NCBI RefSeq assembly: GCF_017329615.1
Contig: NZ_JAFMTW010000025.1
Coordinates: 1 to 48,260 of the forward strand
Source of the DNA: Alicyclobacillus suci
Lineage (GTDB): Bacteria > Bacillota > Bacilli > Alicyclobacillales > Alicyclobacillaceae
DNA length: 48,260 bases
Direction of reading: 5' to 3'
Under the pieces are notes generated by a model. The model saw only the letters and a list, made by a program, of their open reading frames with translations. It searched no databases and was not told the DNA's origin. Numbering within the stretch: position 1 is the stretch's first letter; every line of letters starts with the position of its first letter. Made by a program: the position numbers and the translations under genes. This document shows positions 9,280 through 17,151 of this stretch, piece by piece.

Positions 9280-10866
9280 ATGACTTACCGCTTGGGAATT
9301 GACGTTGGTGGGACGAATACGGACGTCGTTTTATTGGACAAGGAAAATCGTGTGATTGCGAAGACGAAAACGGCAGTCACTTCAGATATTGTCACGGGCA
9401 TTCGCACCGGCGTAGGCAGCGTGCTCGAGCAAAGTGGCGTGGATGGTGCACAAATTTCCCACGCAATGCTTGGCACGACGCAGGTGACCAACGCCATTAT
9501 CGAGCGCCGCGAACTGAATGATGTGGCGATTGTTCGCTTGGGTGCGCCGGCGACGCGGGCTGTCAAGCCGCTGGCCGGTTGGCCCGACGATTTGCGCGCC
9601 CGCTACGCTGAGTACTCCTGGATTGTCGGTGGCGGACACGAGTTCGATGGCCGCGAAATCGCACCGCTCGACGAGGCGGAGATTCGCAGTATCGCCGAAT
9701 CCGTGAAGGGGAAAGTTCAGGCAGTCGCCATCACGGGCGTGTTCTCACCTGTGAATACGGATCACGAGGAACGCGCAGGAGGGATTTTCCGCGAAGTCCT
9801 CGGCGAGGAGATTCCTATCTCTTTGTCCTACCAATTGGGCAGCGTTGGGCTGTTAGAGCGAGAGAATGCCACTGTGTTGAACGCCGCTGTGTCGAGTGTC
9901 GCGAAGCGAGCGACGATGTCGTTCCAACAAGCGCTAGCCGATCTCGGCGTGCATGCCGCACTTTACCTGGCGCAAAACGACGGCACGTTGATGTCTGTTG
10001 AGTACGCCCTGTTGTATCCGATTCTCACGATTGCCTGCGGACCCACGAATAGTATGCGCGGCGCGGCGTACCTTACGGGCTTAAAGAATGCGATTGTCGT
10101 CGATGTCGGCGGCACGTCGACGGACGTTGGGGTACTTGTGAATGGATTTCCGAGGGAATCTTTTGTCGCGGTCGATGTCGGCGGTGTGAGAACCAACTTC
10201 CGGATGCCAGACTTGTACTCGATTGGCCTGGGTGGCGGAAGCCGCGTGACCGAGTCGGAAGCTGGCATCGAAGTGGGGCCGAAGAGTGTGGGGTATCGCA
10301 TTGTGGAGGAAGGGCGCGCATTCGGCGGCGACACGACGACCTTCACGGACATCGTCGTGGCGCTCGGCAAAGCGAGCGTTGGGACGCACCCGGTTCAGTT
10401 GCCGACGGACTTCGCACAGAAGGCCTACGATATCGCAATGGCAAAGACGGCGGAGGCCATCGACAGGATGAAGACGAGTGCAGAGCCTGTGCCGCTGATT
10501 TTGGTGGGCGGCGGCAGCGTCTTGCTTCCGAGCGAGTTGGAAGGCGCCTCGGAGGTCCATCGTCCGGAGAACTTTGACGTAGCCAACGCAATTGGCGCGG
10601 CCATTGCTCAGGTGAGTGGACGGGTGGATCGGATATTCGCGATGGATCAGAAGTCGCGCGAGGAAGTCCTGGAAGAGGCCAAGTCCATCGCGATTGCAGA
10701 GGCCATTCGGGCAGGGGCGGAGGCGTCGACCATCGAAATTGTCGAAATTGAAGAGATTCCGATTGCTTATCTGCCGGGCAATGCTGTGCGAATCAAAGTG
10801 ACTGTTGCTGGGACACTTGCGACGTATAACTTCGGTTCCAAGGTGGACGCTTATGCGAGTCACTGA
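9280..10866 (+). CDS. Short HyuA-type hydantoinase/oxoprolinase subunit
   Basis: A 528-residue member of the hydantoinase A/oxoprolinase ATPase family. ASKHA-type phosphate loops are visible: GIDVGGTNTDVVLL at residues 5-18 and VVDVGGTSTDVGVLVNG about 270 residues in. GLGGGSRV and LVGGGSVLLPSELEG are other family motifs. It is shorter than the approximately 690-residue HyuA of methylhydantoinases and belongs to the compact version commonly paired with DUF917 proteins. ATG 9280 follows AGGAGG; the upstream in-frame ATG 9250 is less likely. Its last 14 nt overlap the start of the second DUF917 gene, implying translational coupling. The likely reaction is ATP-dependent ring opening of a cyclic amide; the exact substrate is unknown. 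Confidence 0.85.
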   Translation: MTYRLGIDVGGTNTDVVLLDKENRVIAKTKTAVTSDIVTGIRTGVGSVLEQSGVDGAQISHAMLGTTQVTNAIIERRELNDVAIVRLGAPATRAVKPLAGWPDDLRARYAEYSWIVGGGHEFDGREIAPLDEAEIRSIAESVKGKVQAVAITGVFSPVNTDHEERAGGIFREVLGEEIPISLSYQLGSVGLLERENATVLNAAVSSVAKRATMSFQQALADLGVHAALYLAQNDGTLMSVEYALLYPILTIACGPTNSMRGAAYLTGLKNAIVVDVGGTSTDVGVLVNGFPRESFVAVDVGGVRTNFRMPDLYSIGLGGGSRVTESEAGIEVGPKSVGYRIVEEGRAFGGDTTTFTDIVVALGKASVGTHPVQLPTDFAQKAYDIAMAKTAEAIDRMKTSAEPVPLILVGGGSVLLPSELEGASEVHRPENFDVANAIGAAIAQVSGRVDRIFAMDQKSREEVLEEAKSIAIAEAIRAGAEASTIEIVEIEEIPIAYLPGNAVRIKVTVAGTLATYNFGSKVDAYASH

Positions 10867-12019
10867 AGAGGATTTAGAAGCCTTGTCGATTGGTGCGGCC
10901 ATTCTCGGGACAGGTGGTGGGGGGGATGCGCTCATCGGAAAATTAATGGCACAACAGGCCATCCGCGAGCATGGCCCGGTTGATTTGATTTCTTTGGATG
11001 AGGTTGAGCATCAAGACGTCGTCTTCCCGGTCGCGATGATGGGGGCACCGACGGTCTTTTTGGAAAAGGTGCCGGCCGGAGAAGAAGGGTATCTCGCGGT
11101 GCGGCGCATGGAGCGCCATTTAGGCAAATCGGTGACAGCGCTATGCCCTATTGAATGTGGCGGGATGAACAGCATGATTCCGTTTGTCGTCGCCGCCCAG
11201 ATGGGCTTGCCGGTCGTCGACGGAGATGGTATGGGGCGCGCGTTTCCGGAGTTGCAGATGGAGACGTTCCACATCCTTGGCGTCTCGGGAATGCCAGCGT
11301 GTATTGCAGACGAGTGGGGGAACGTCGTGCTGTTTGAGACGGTGGACAACTTCCGGCTCGAATCGTTTGCGCGCGCATGCACCGTCAAAATGGGCGGGTA
11401 TTCCCATCTCGTCGATTATCCGATGACGGGTGAACAGGTGAAAAACACCGCCGTTCGCGGGACCGTGACCATGGGGATTCAATTGGGAAGGGCTGTTCAA
11501 GCAGCGCATCGCAATCATTCGAATCCCGTAGAAGCCGTCCTTGCGGCCACCCGCGATACCATCTATGGGCACGGAATTGCGCTTTTTCGAGGCAAAGTTG
11601 TCGACATTTCGCGGCGGACTTCGGACGGCTTCGCAATCGGCCAAGCGCGTCTACAGGGATTTGAAGAAGACGCAGACAAGACCATGGTGATCGACTTCCA
11701 AAACGAAAACCTCATTGCGAAAGTAGATGGGCAAGTCGTCGCGAGCGTGCCGGATTTAATCACCTTACTCGATCCGGACACGGGCCACGCCGTCACCAAC
11801 GAACGCCTGCGCTACGGCCAACGCGTCGTCGCCATTGGGATTCCGACACCGGAAATGATGCGCAGTGAGGTGGCACTCACGGTATGGGGGCCGAAGCAGT
11901 TTGGCTACGATATCCCGTTTGTTCCGCTCGAGCAAGCGTATCCGGCTTTTTATCAACAGGTCGGCGTACCAAAAGAGAAAGAGAAGTATCTAGTTCAATC
12001 ATCTGATGCTTCGCGTTGA
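10853..12019 (+). CDS. DUF917 family protein, copy 2
   Basis: A 388-residue DUF917/PF06032 protein. It repeats the landmarks of copy 1: SIGAAILGTGGGGDALIG, IECGGMNSMIPFVVAAQMG, DGDGMGRAFPELQM and IDFQNENLIAKVDG. ATG 10853 (MRVTEEDLEAL) lies inside the end of the HyuA frame. An ATG 48 nt upstream is not supported, because the extra residues are just HyuA read out of frame. The two DUF917 copies differ throughout, so they are old paralogues and perhaps heteromeric partners or enzymes for different intermediates; that is inference. The C terminus carries an extra lysine/glutamate-rich tail (PKEKEKYLVQ) that copy 1 lacks. Confidence 0.85.
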   Translation: MRVTEEDLEALSIGAAILGTGGGGDALIGKLMAQQAIREHGPVDLISLDEVEHQDVVFPVAMMGAPTVFLEKVPAGEEGYLAVRRMERHLGKSVTALCPIECGGMNSMIPFVVAAQMGLPVVDGDGMGRAFPELQMETFHILGVSGMPACIADEWGNVVLFETVDNFRLESFARACTVKMGGYSHLVDYPMTGEQVKNTAVRGTVTMGIQLGRAVQAAHRNHSNPVEAVLAATRDTIYGHGIALFRGKVVDISRRTSDGFAIGQARLQGFEEDADKTMVIDFQNENLIAKVDGQVVASVPDLITLLDPDTGHAVTNERLRYGQRVVAIGIPTPEMMRSEVALTVWGPKQFGYDIPFVPLEQAYPAFYQQVGVPKEKEKYLVQSSDASR

Positions 12020-12101
12020 ACGGGAAAGCGATTTGGGAGGGTGCCACCTAGGCATTCCTCCCTTCCTCTTTAAAGCGACTGAATGGATAGGAGTGTGTGC
12101 T

Positions 12102-12807
12102 ATGACGAGCGGCAATTATCCGTTCGTGATGTGGAAGCGGCTGTATTGGGCGGAAAGCTCCTTGGCGGTGGCGGGGGTGGCTGGACAGAGGATGGTCTTG
12201 CCTTTGCAAACGAGGCGATGCAGACGAACGCGCCTGTGCTCATCAGCGCAGATGAGTGCCGCGACGGCTACGGTGAATGGATGGATTCAAGCCGCGAAGC
12301 TGGGCATTCCAGTCATTGATGCCCCCTGCAATGGGCGCGCACATTCGACGGGTGTGATGGGATCTATCGGCCTCCACCAACTGGAGGACTTCGTCAGTAT
12401 TCAAACAGCAAGTGGGGGCCGCCTTGGACTTCATGGGCGGAGCGCGCATCGCGACAGGCGAGGTGGCGCATGTATCGCTGCGGACAGAAGGCGGCTTTGA
12501 TGTGGGAGAAGTCACCATCGGCGACGTGGATATGACGTTTTGGAACGAGCACATGACCTTGGAGAGAAAAGGTGAGCGGCTAGCGACGTTCCCAGACCTC
12601 ATCATGACGATGGATACGAACACGGGGCTGCCGCTGCTAACGGCAGAGTTGCAGTCTGGATTGGATGTCACGGTCGTCTGTGTCCCAAGGACCCATCTCA
12701 AGCTCGGCGCGGGTATACATGACGAAGCCTTGTTCAAAGTCGTTGAAACTGTCGTGAACAAGGAGATTTGCAAATACGTGTTTGCGTCATCGATTGGGAC
12801 GGCCTAA
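12102..12807 (+). pseudogene. Broken third DUF917 gene
   Basis: Remains of a DUF917 gene spread over three frames. ATG 12102 has a good SD (AGGAG, 12089-12093). The reading then needs a lost base near 12110 to continue as RQLSVRDVEAAVLGGKLLG and the GGGGG loop. Near 12255 the text jumps to another frame as ATVNGWIQAAKLGIPVIDAP, with roughly 60 family codons missing. Near 12415 it jumps again to the C-terminal part (TEGGFDVGEVTIGDVDMTFW, then ATFPDLIMTMD), with about 100 codons lost. One indel plus two deletions make it non-functional. The residual protein differs from copies 1 and 2, so it is not a fresh duplicate. It ends about 60 nt before DUF1177, inside the same operon. Confidence 0.75.
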
Positions 12808-12866
12808 CTGAGGCAGGTTTGAAACGTGCAATATTACATCGATTTTGAGACGAGGAGCGGTGTGTG

Positions 12867-13814
12867 ATGACATTGAAGCAGACATTGGACATCTATGAAC
12901 TGTTAGATGACGCAAACGTCAATGGAGAACAAGTGCGGGATTTTTTCTTGCGCCGAGGCGCGGGGCAAGTAGAAGTTGAGCGGGTGGAGGGAGAATCGGG
13001 ATGGACCGATTTCATTCAGGTGCGTATTCCCGGCCGTAGCGGCAAGACTGCGGGTGGCGACGCGCCGACGCTTGGGATGATTGGGCGACTTGGCGGCATT
13101 GGCGCGCGGCCTGAGCGAATTGGACTTGTGTCGGATGGCGATGGTGCCATTACCGCACTGACGAGTGCACTGAAGTTAATTGAAATGCAAGCAAAGGGCG
13201 ACACGCTGCCTGGAGACGTTCTCATCGCGACGCACATTTGTCCGAATGCACCCACGATTCCACACGAGCCGGTTGCCTTTATGGGATCACCTGTGGATAT
13301 GATGACAATGAATCAACACGAAGTGAGTCCCGAGATGGACGCGATTCTCACCATCGATACGACGAAGGGAAACCGCGTGTTTAACCACCGTGGCGTCGCG
13401 ATTTCGCCGACGATTAAAGAAGGTTGCATCCTTCGAATCAGTGATGATCTCGTCTCCCTCCTCGAAATCTCATCCGGCCAATTGGCGCATACCTTCGCGG
13501 TTACTATGCAGGATATCACGCCGTACGGGAACAACTTGTATCATATCAACAGTATCCTCCAGCCGTGCACCGCGACGAACGCACCGGTCGTCGGCGTTGC
13601 CATTACAGCACAGAGCATTGTTCCAGGATGTGCGACCGGGGCAAGTCACGAGACGGACATTGCGACGGCCGCTCGGTTTGCCATCGAAGTGGCAAAGGCG
13701 TATGGTGCAGGCAAGTGTTCTTTTTACGATGAAGAGGAGTTTCATAGATTTCAAGCGCTGTACGGGTCGATGAACCACCTGCAGACGTTTGGCAAGTCCG
13801 TACAAGAGGTGTGA
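12867..13814 (+). CDS. DUF1177 family protein
   Basis: A 315-residue protein that I recognise as DUF1177, a family of unproven function often found beside DUF917 and peptidase/hydantoinase genes. Visible landmarks are LDIYELLDDANVNGEQVRDF at the N terminus, GRLGGIGARPERIGLVSDGD in the first third, GDVLIATHICPNAPT and FMGSPVDMMTMNQ in the middle, and ETDIATAARFAIEVAKAYG near the C terminus. Conserved Asp and His residues in SDGDG and THICPNAP could be catalytic or metal-binding, but I cannot show this. ATG 12867 follows GAGGAG at about 7 nt; GTG 12864 directly before it is an alternative. It is the last intact gene before a decayed stretch. Confidence 0.8.
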   Translation: MTLKQTLDIYELLDDANVNGEQVRDFFLRRGAGQVEVERVEGESGWTDFIQVRIPGRSGKTAGGDAPTLGMIGRLGGIGARPERIGLVSDGDGAITALTSALKLIEMQAKGDTLPGDVLIATHICPNAPTIPHEPVAFMGSPVDMMTMNQHEVSPEMDAILTIDTTKGNRVFNHRGVAISPTIKEGCILRISDDLVSLLEISSGQLAHTFAVTMQDITPYGNNLYHINSILQPCTATNAPVVGVAITAQSIVPGCATGASHETDIATAARFAIEVAKAYGAGKCSFYDEEEFHRFQALYGSMNHLQTFGKSVQEV

Positions 13815-13819
13815 GACGC

Positions 13820-13865
13820 TTCGTTGGCGTTTTTGTGAGAACAAAAATCTTTTCGCCACGACGAA
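13820..13865. repeat. Imperfect long hairpin after DUF1177
   Basis: Nested inverted repeats: TTCGT with ACGAA, TGGCG with CGCCA, and TTTTTGT with ACAAAAA around a GAGA loop, with a small bulge on the 3' side. It lies 5 nt behind the DUF1177 stop and could end transcription or protect the mRNA end. The T-run after it is poor, so a standard terminator is not proven. Confidence 0.4.
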
Positions 13866-13932
13866 ACATGTTTATGGAGATTCGATGGTGATGACGTTTG
13901 CTGGGGATGATCCAAAACTGGATGGCTCATGA

Positions 13933-14468
13933 ATGACCACCTATCAGCTTCGTCAGGACTCCGGTGGTCCCGGTCAAAACGAGGTGGAACAGGCATTGTT
14001 CGCGGCTATGAAGTACGGAGCAATGCAGCTTGGGTTTACTTTTGGTTTGAGCGCTCTATCACGCCGGCTTGGGGTCTCTTCGGCGGGCAGGAGGGGCGCG
14101 CTAAGCCTAGCGTAACCATCCAATCGTTAACGGGCGAGTCCGTCGAATTGCTTAAAGTCAATGCAAAACAGTTGCAATATGGAACAGTGGTCACAGGATA
14201 CACCGGAGGTGGAGGAGGTTTTGGGCATCCATTCGACCGCGACCTGGCAGAAGTCCTCGCCGATGTCATGAACGAGTATGTGTCGGTGACGGCGGCAAAA
14301 CGCGATTACGGAGTTGTGATCCATCAAGGCACTATGGAACTGGACGTAGCCAATTTGGTTGGGGACATAGCAAGATTGAGGCTACGGAGCACCGCCGGAA
14401 GCAGAAGTTTCAGAGTGGTCGTTGTTCGAGTGAAAATCGTGTTTTCATATATCGAAATTATTTTCTGA
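13933..14468 (+). pseudogene. 3' remnant of a HyuB (hydantoinase B) gene
   Basis: Only the C-terminal part of a HyuB-type subunit can be read. YQLRQDSGGPG appears in the frame of ATG 13933; after a lost base near 13980 the text continues in the next frame as RGGTGIVRGYEV, AWGLFGGQEG, VTGYTGGGGGFGHPFDRD and EYVSVTAAKRDYGVVI, all C-terminal HyuB landmarks. About 400 upstream residues are absent, so no product is expected. The sequence belongs to a different HyuB subgroup from the two intact genes downstream (GGGGGFG versus TGGGYGDPL ending, different flanks), so it is an older relic, not a recent copy. The open frame runs to 14468. Confidence 0.75.
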
Positions 14469-14498
14469 TTTATAGAAATTTATTTTGACATATAGAAA
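14450..14498. promoter_or_regulatory. Three phased TATMGAAA repeats, putative operator
   Basis: The 8-mer TATCGAAA at 14450-14457 recurs as TATAGAAA at 14471-14478 and 14491-14498. Start-to-start spacings are 21 and 20 bp, close to two DNA turns, so all three face the same side of the helix. The last copy sits in the spacer of the promoter of the XRE-cupin gene. A bound regulator, possibly the XRE protein itself, would block the promoter; this is inference. Confidence 0.5.
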
Positions 14499-14513
14499 GT
14501 TTTTTCATACGAT
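14485..14513 (+). promoter_or_regulatory. Promoter of the XRE-cupin gene
   Basis: A perfect -35 box TTGACA at 14485-14490 and a -10 box TACGAT (4 of 6) at 14508-14513, with exactly 17 bp between them. The expected start of transcription is about 25 nt before the gene's SD ACAGGAGG. This is the clearest vegetative promoter in the window and marks the start of the second hydantoinase unit. Confidence 0.65.
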
Positions 14514-14545
14514 AAAAACACAAAAAGCTTTACACAGGAGGCACG

Positions 14546-15091
14546 ATGGAAGATTTATTTAAAAGAATCCGAATTATCCGTCAAGAAAACCAAATGACAC
14601 TGCAAGAATTAAGTGAAAAATCAGGATTGTCGATTAGCTTTCTTTCGCAGGTGGAGCGAGGGAACTCTTCATTGACCATAACCTCGTTGCAGCGTATTGC
14701 GGAGGCGTTTGGCATTCCAATTAGTTCGTTGTTTGAGACTGTGGAGAACAAGAACTTTATTGTGAAGGTGGATGATCAAAAGCCATTCAAAATTGAAGGA
14801 ACGAGCATGACGTATATCCGGCTTGCGGGTAATTTTGCGGGGCGGAATCTAGAACCGATGATTGTGGAGTTGGAACCGAATCAATCAATTTTGACAAAGT
14901 ATGCGCATCCCGGTGAAGAGTTTTACTATGTATTGGAAGGAAGGATTCTCCTTCAGGTCGACGATAAGGATTACGTCTTGGGCGTAGGAGATGCGCTTCA
15001 CTTTCCATCTTCCATTCAACACTCCATGGAAAACCTCTTAGATATCACATCACGAGTTTTGTGTGTTTTGCAGCCAGCCATATTTCAATAA
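14546..15091 (+). CDS. XRE-family regulator with cupin domain
   Basis: A 181-residue transcription factor with an N-terminal Cro/C1 helix-turn-helix (residues about 6-62; QNQMTLQELSEKSGLSISFL and the following SQVERGNSSLTI). A C-terminal cupin barrel spans about 110-178, with HPGEEFYYVLEGRI and FPSSIQHSMEN as its two conserved boxes. The cupin normally senses a small ligand. ATG 14546 follows ACAGGAGG. It lies 14 nt before the long HyuA gene and in the same direction, so it very likely controls the hyuA-hyuB unit and its own promoter with the phased repeats. The inducer is unknown; a hydantoin or its hydrolysis product is a guess from context. Confidence 0.88.
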   Translation: MEDLFKRIRIIRQENQMTLQELSEKSGLSISFLSQVERGNSSLTITSLQRIAEAFGIPISSLFETVENKNFIVKVDDQKPFKIEGTSMTYIRLAGNFAGRNLEPMIVELEPNQSILTKYAHPGEEFYYVLEGRILLQVDDKDYVLGVGDALHFPSSIQHSMENLLDITSRVLCVLQPAIFQ

Positions 15092-15105
15092 AGGGGAGTT
15101 GTGTT

Positions 15106-17151
15106 GTGCGTGTCGCAACCGATATAGGCGGGACGTTTACAGATTTAGTGTCTGTGGATGAGGATGGAAAAATTTGTATCGCGAAATCAGACACGACACC
15201 GCCCAATTTTGAGGAAGGCGTTATGAACGTCATTGCCAAGGCGGAATTGAAAGGCGATGATATTGAGACTTTTATTCACGGAACGACGGTTATTATCAAC
15301 GCTCTGACAGAACGAAATGGCGTAAAGACAGGGCTTATCACGACGAAAGGATTTCGAGATGTCCTCGAAATTGCCCGGGGAAATCGACCTGATTTGTTCA
15401 ATGTCCGCTATCAAAAGCCAAAGCCATTCGTACCGCGTGCACTGCGTTTGGAAGTGGAGGAGCGGTTAAATCAAAAAGGGGAAATCATCACTCCGTTGAA
15501 TGTGAATGACGTAGAGACGGCAGTGGCACAGTTGCGGAGAGAGGGCGTCGAGGCTATCGCAATTTGCTATTTACACGCCTATGCGAACCCGGAGCACGAG
15601 CGATTGACGGCGGAGTTAATTCACAAAATGTGGCCGGAAGTGGCTGTGACCGCATCGCATGAAGTGACAAAAGAGTGGCGCGAGTACGAGCGGACGAACA
15701 CGGTAGTGTTGAATTCGTATGTCAAACCCGTTGCAGAGCGCTATGTCAATAACTTAAATAACAGGTTGCTCGAGATAAATGTAACTGGGCAGAAGTACAT
15801 CATGCAGTCAAATGCGGGAACGACGACGTTTGAGCAATCGAAACAATCGCCTATTCACATGGTAGAGTCGGGGCCGGTTGCCGGTGTCTTTGGCGCTGCG
15901 ATGCTGGGCAAGATGATTGGGCACGAGAATGTGATTGCGTTTGATATCGGTGGCACGACAGCGAAATGTTCGCTGATTGATGGTGGAGAAGTGACCGTGA
16001 CGACTGATTATCGGATTGAGTGGGATGAGCGGCATGCAGGTTATCCCATCAAAATCCCCGTTGTCGACATCGTTGAGGTGGGGAACGGGGGTGGGTCAAT
16101 TGCTTGGATTGACCAGGCGAGTGCCTTGAAAGTCGGGCCGAAATCGGCAGGTGCACAGCCGGGCCCGGTGGCGTATGGCCGTGGTGGAACTGAGCCGACC
16201 ACAACCGATGCCAATCTGGTGACGGGTCGCCTATCGGCGAAGAATTTTAGTATGGCTGTAAACTTGGAGGCGGTTCGCAGCGCCATCGACGAGAAAATTG
16301 CCAAAAAGTTCGGAGTACCTGTCGAAGAAGCGGCATTGGGGATTATTCGCATTGCGAACTCGAATATGTTGAATGCCTTGAAACTCATTTCAGTACGCCG
16401 CGGGTATGACCCGAGGGATTTTGCAATGGTCGCCTTTGGCGGCGGCGGAGCGATGCACGCGGCATTCCTCGCGAGGGAACTAGGCGTGACCAAGGTGGTT
16501 GTTCCAGTTGCGGCGTCCGTGTTTTCGGCATGGGGGATGCTCATGACGGACTTGCGGCATGATTATTTGCAAACTTACATTCGGCGCACGTCGGAACTTT
16601 CTCTTGGTGAGTTCAACGGCGCTTGGGAAGCGCTCGAACAACAGGCTATTGTGCAATATCAATCGGAAGCAATCGAGGAAGGTCAAGTTGTCTTTCATCG
16701 ATACGTGGATATGCGGTATCTCGGACAAGAACATACCGTGAAAGTACCGGTTCCAGGTGGCAGGGTTACCGAGCAGGTCCTTGCGGACGTCAATGCAACA
16801 TTTCATGCCATTCATGAGCAGAACTACACATTTAAACTTGAGAACAATCCGACCGAAATCGTCAACTTGCACTTGGTCGCGTTTGGAACAGTGACGAAAC
16901 CGGAGATTGCCGAGATTGAGCCGGTGTCCCACACGGTTGCGGATGCTGTTTTGGAAACGCGCCCTGTTTATTTCGAACACGTTGGGTTTGTCGATACGAG
17001 GGTGTATGACCGCAGCCGCTTGGGCCCAGGGTTTGAACTCGAAGGACCCGCTATCGTGGAAGAGCCATCGTCGTCTACGCTGGTGTATCCAGAACAGCGC
17101 TTGACGGTTGACAAATACGGAAACCTCATCATCTATACGGGGGTGCAATGA
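15106..17151 (+). CDS. hyuA: HyuA, N-methylhydantoinase/oxoprolinase subunit A
   Basis: The large ATP-binding subunit of an ATP-dependent cyclic-amide hydrolase, 681 residues, normal for the family. ATDIGGTFTDLVSV at residues 4-17 is the first phosphate loop. FIHGTTVIINAL, the long MQSNAGTTTF / HMVESGPVAGVFGAA stretch, IAFDIGGTTAKCSLIDGG, and VAFGGGGAMHAAFLARELG follow in the usual order. The C-terminal oxoprolinase A domain is complete, with the YPEQRLTVDKYGNLII end. GTG 15106 follows AAGGGGAG at 7 nt; TTG 15103 is possible. Its stop codon abuts the start of the HyuB gene, so the two subunits are made together. The exact ring substrate (N-methylhydantoin, hydantoin or 5-oxoproline type) cannot be told from sequence. 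Confidence 0.9.
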   Translation: MRVATDIGGTFTDLVSVDEDGKICIAKSDTTPPNFEEGVMNVIAKAELKGDDIETFIHGTTVIINALTERNGVKTGLITTKGFRDVLEIARGNRPDLFNVRYQKPKPFVPRALRLEVEERLNQKGEIITPLNVNDVETAVAQLRREGVEAIAICYLHAYANPEHERLTAELIHKMWPEVAVTASHEVTKEWREYERTNTVVLNSYVKPVAERYVNNLNNRLLEINVTGQKYIMQSNAGTTTFEQSKQSPIHMVESGPVAGVFGAAMLGKMIGHENVIAFDIGGTTAKCSLIDGGEVTVTTDYRIEWDERHAGYPIKIPVVDIVEVGNGGGSIAWIDQASALKVGPKSAGAQPGPVAYGRGGTEPTTTDANLVTGRLSAKNFSMAVNLEAVRSAIDEKIAKKFGVPVEEAALGIIRIANSNMLNALKLISVRRGYDPRDFAMVAFGGGGAMHAAFLARELGVTKVVVPVAASVFSAWGMLMTDLRHDYLQTYIRRTSELSLGEFNGAWEALEQQAIVQYQSEAIEEGQVVFHRYVDMRYLGQEHTVKVPVPGGRVTEQVLADVNATFHAIHEQNYTFKLENNPTEIVNLHLVAFGTVTKPEIAEIEPVSHTVADAVLETRPVYFEHVGFVDTRVYDRSRLGPGFELEGPAIVEEPSSSTLVYPEQRLTVDKYGNLIIYTGVQ

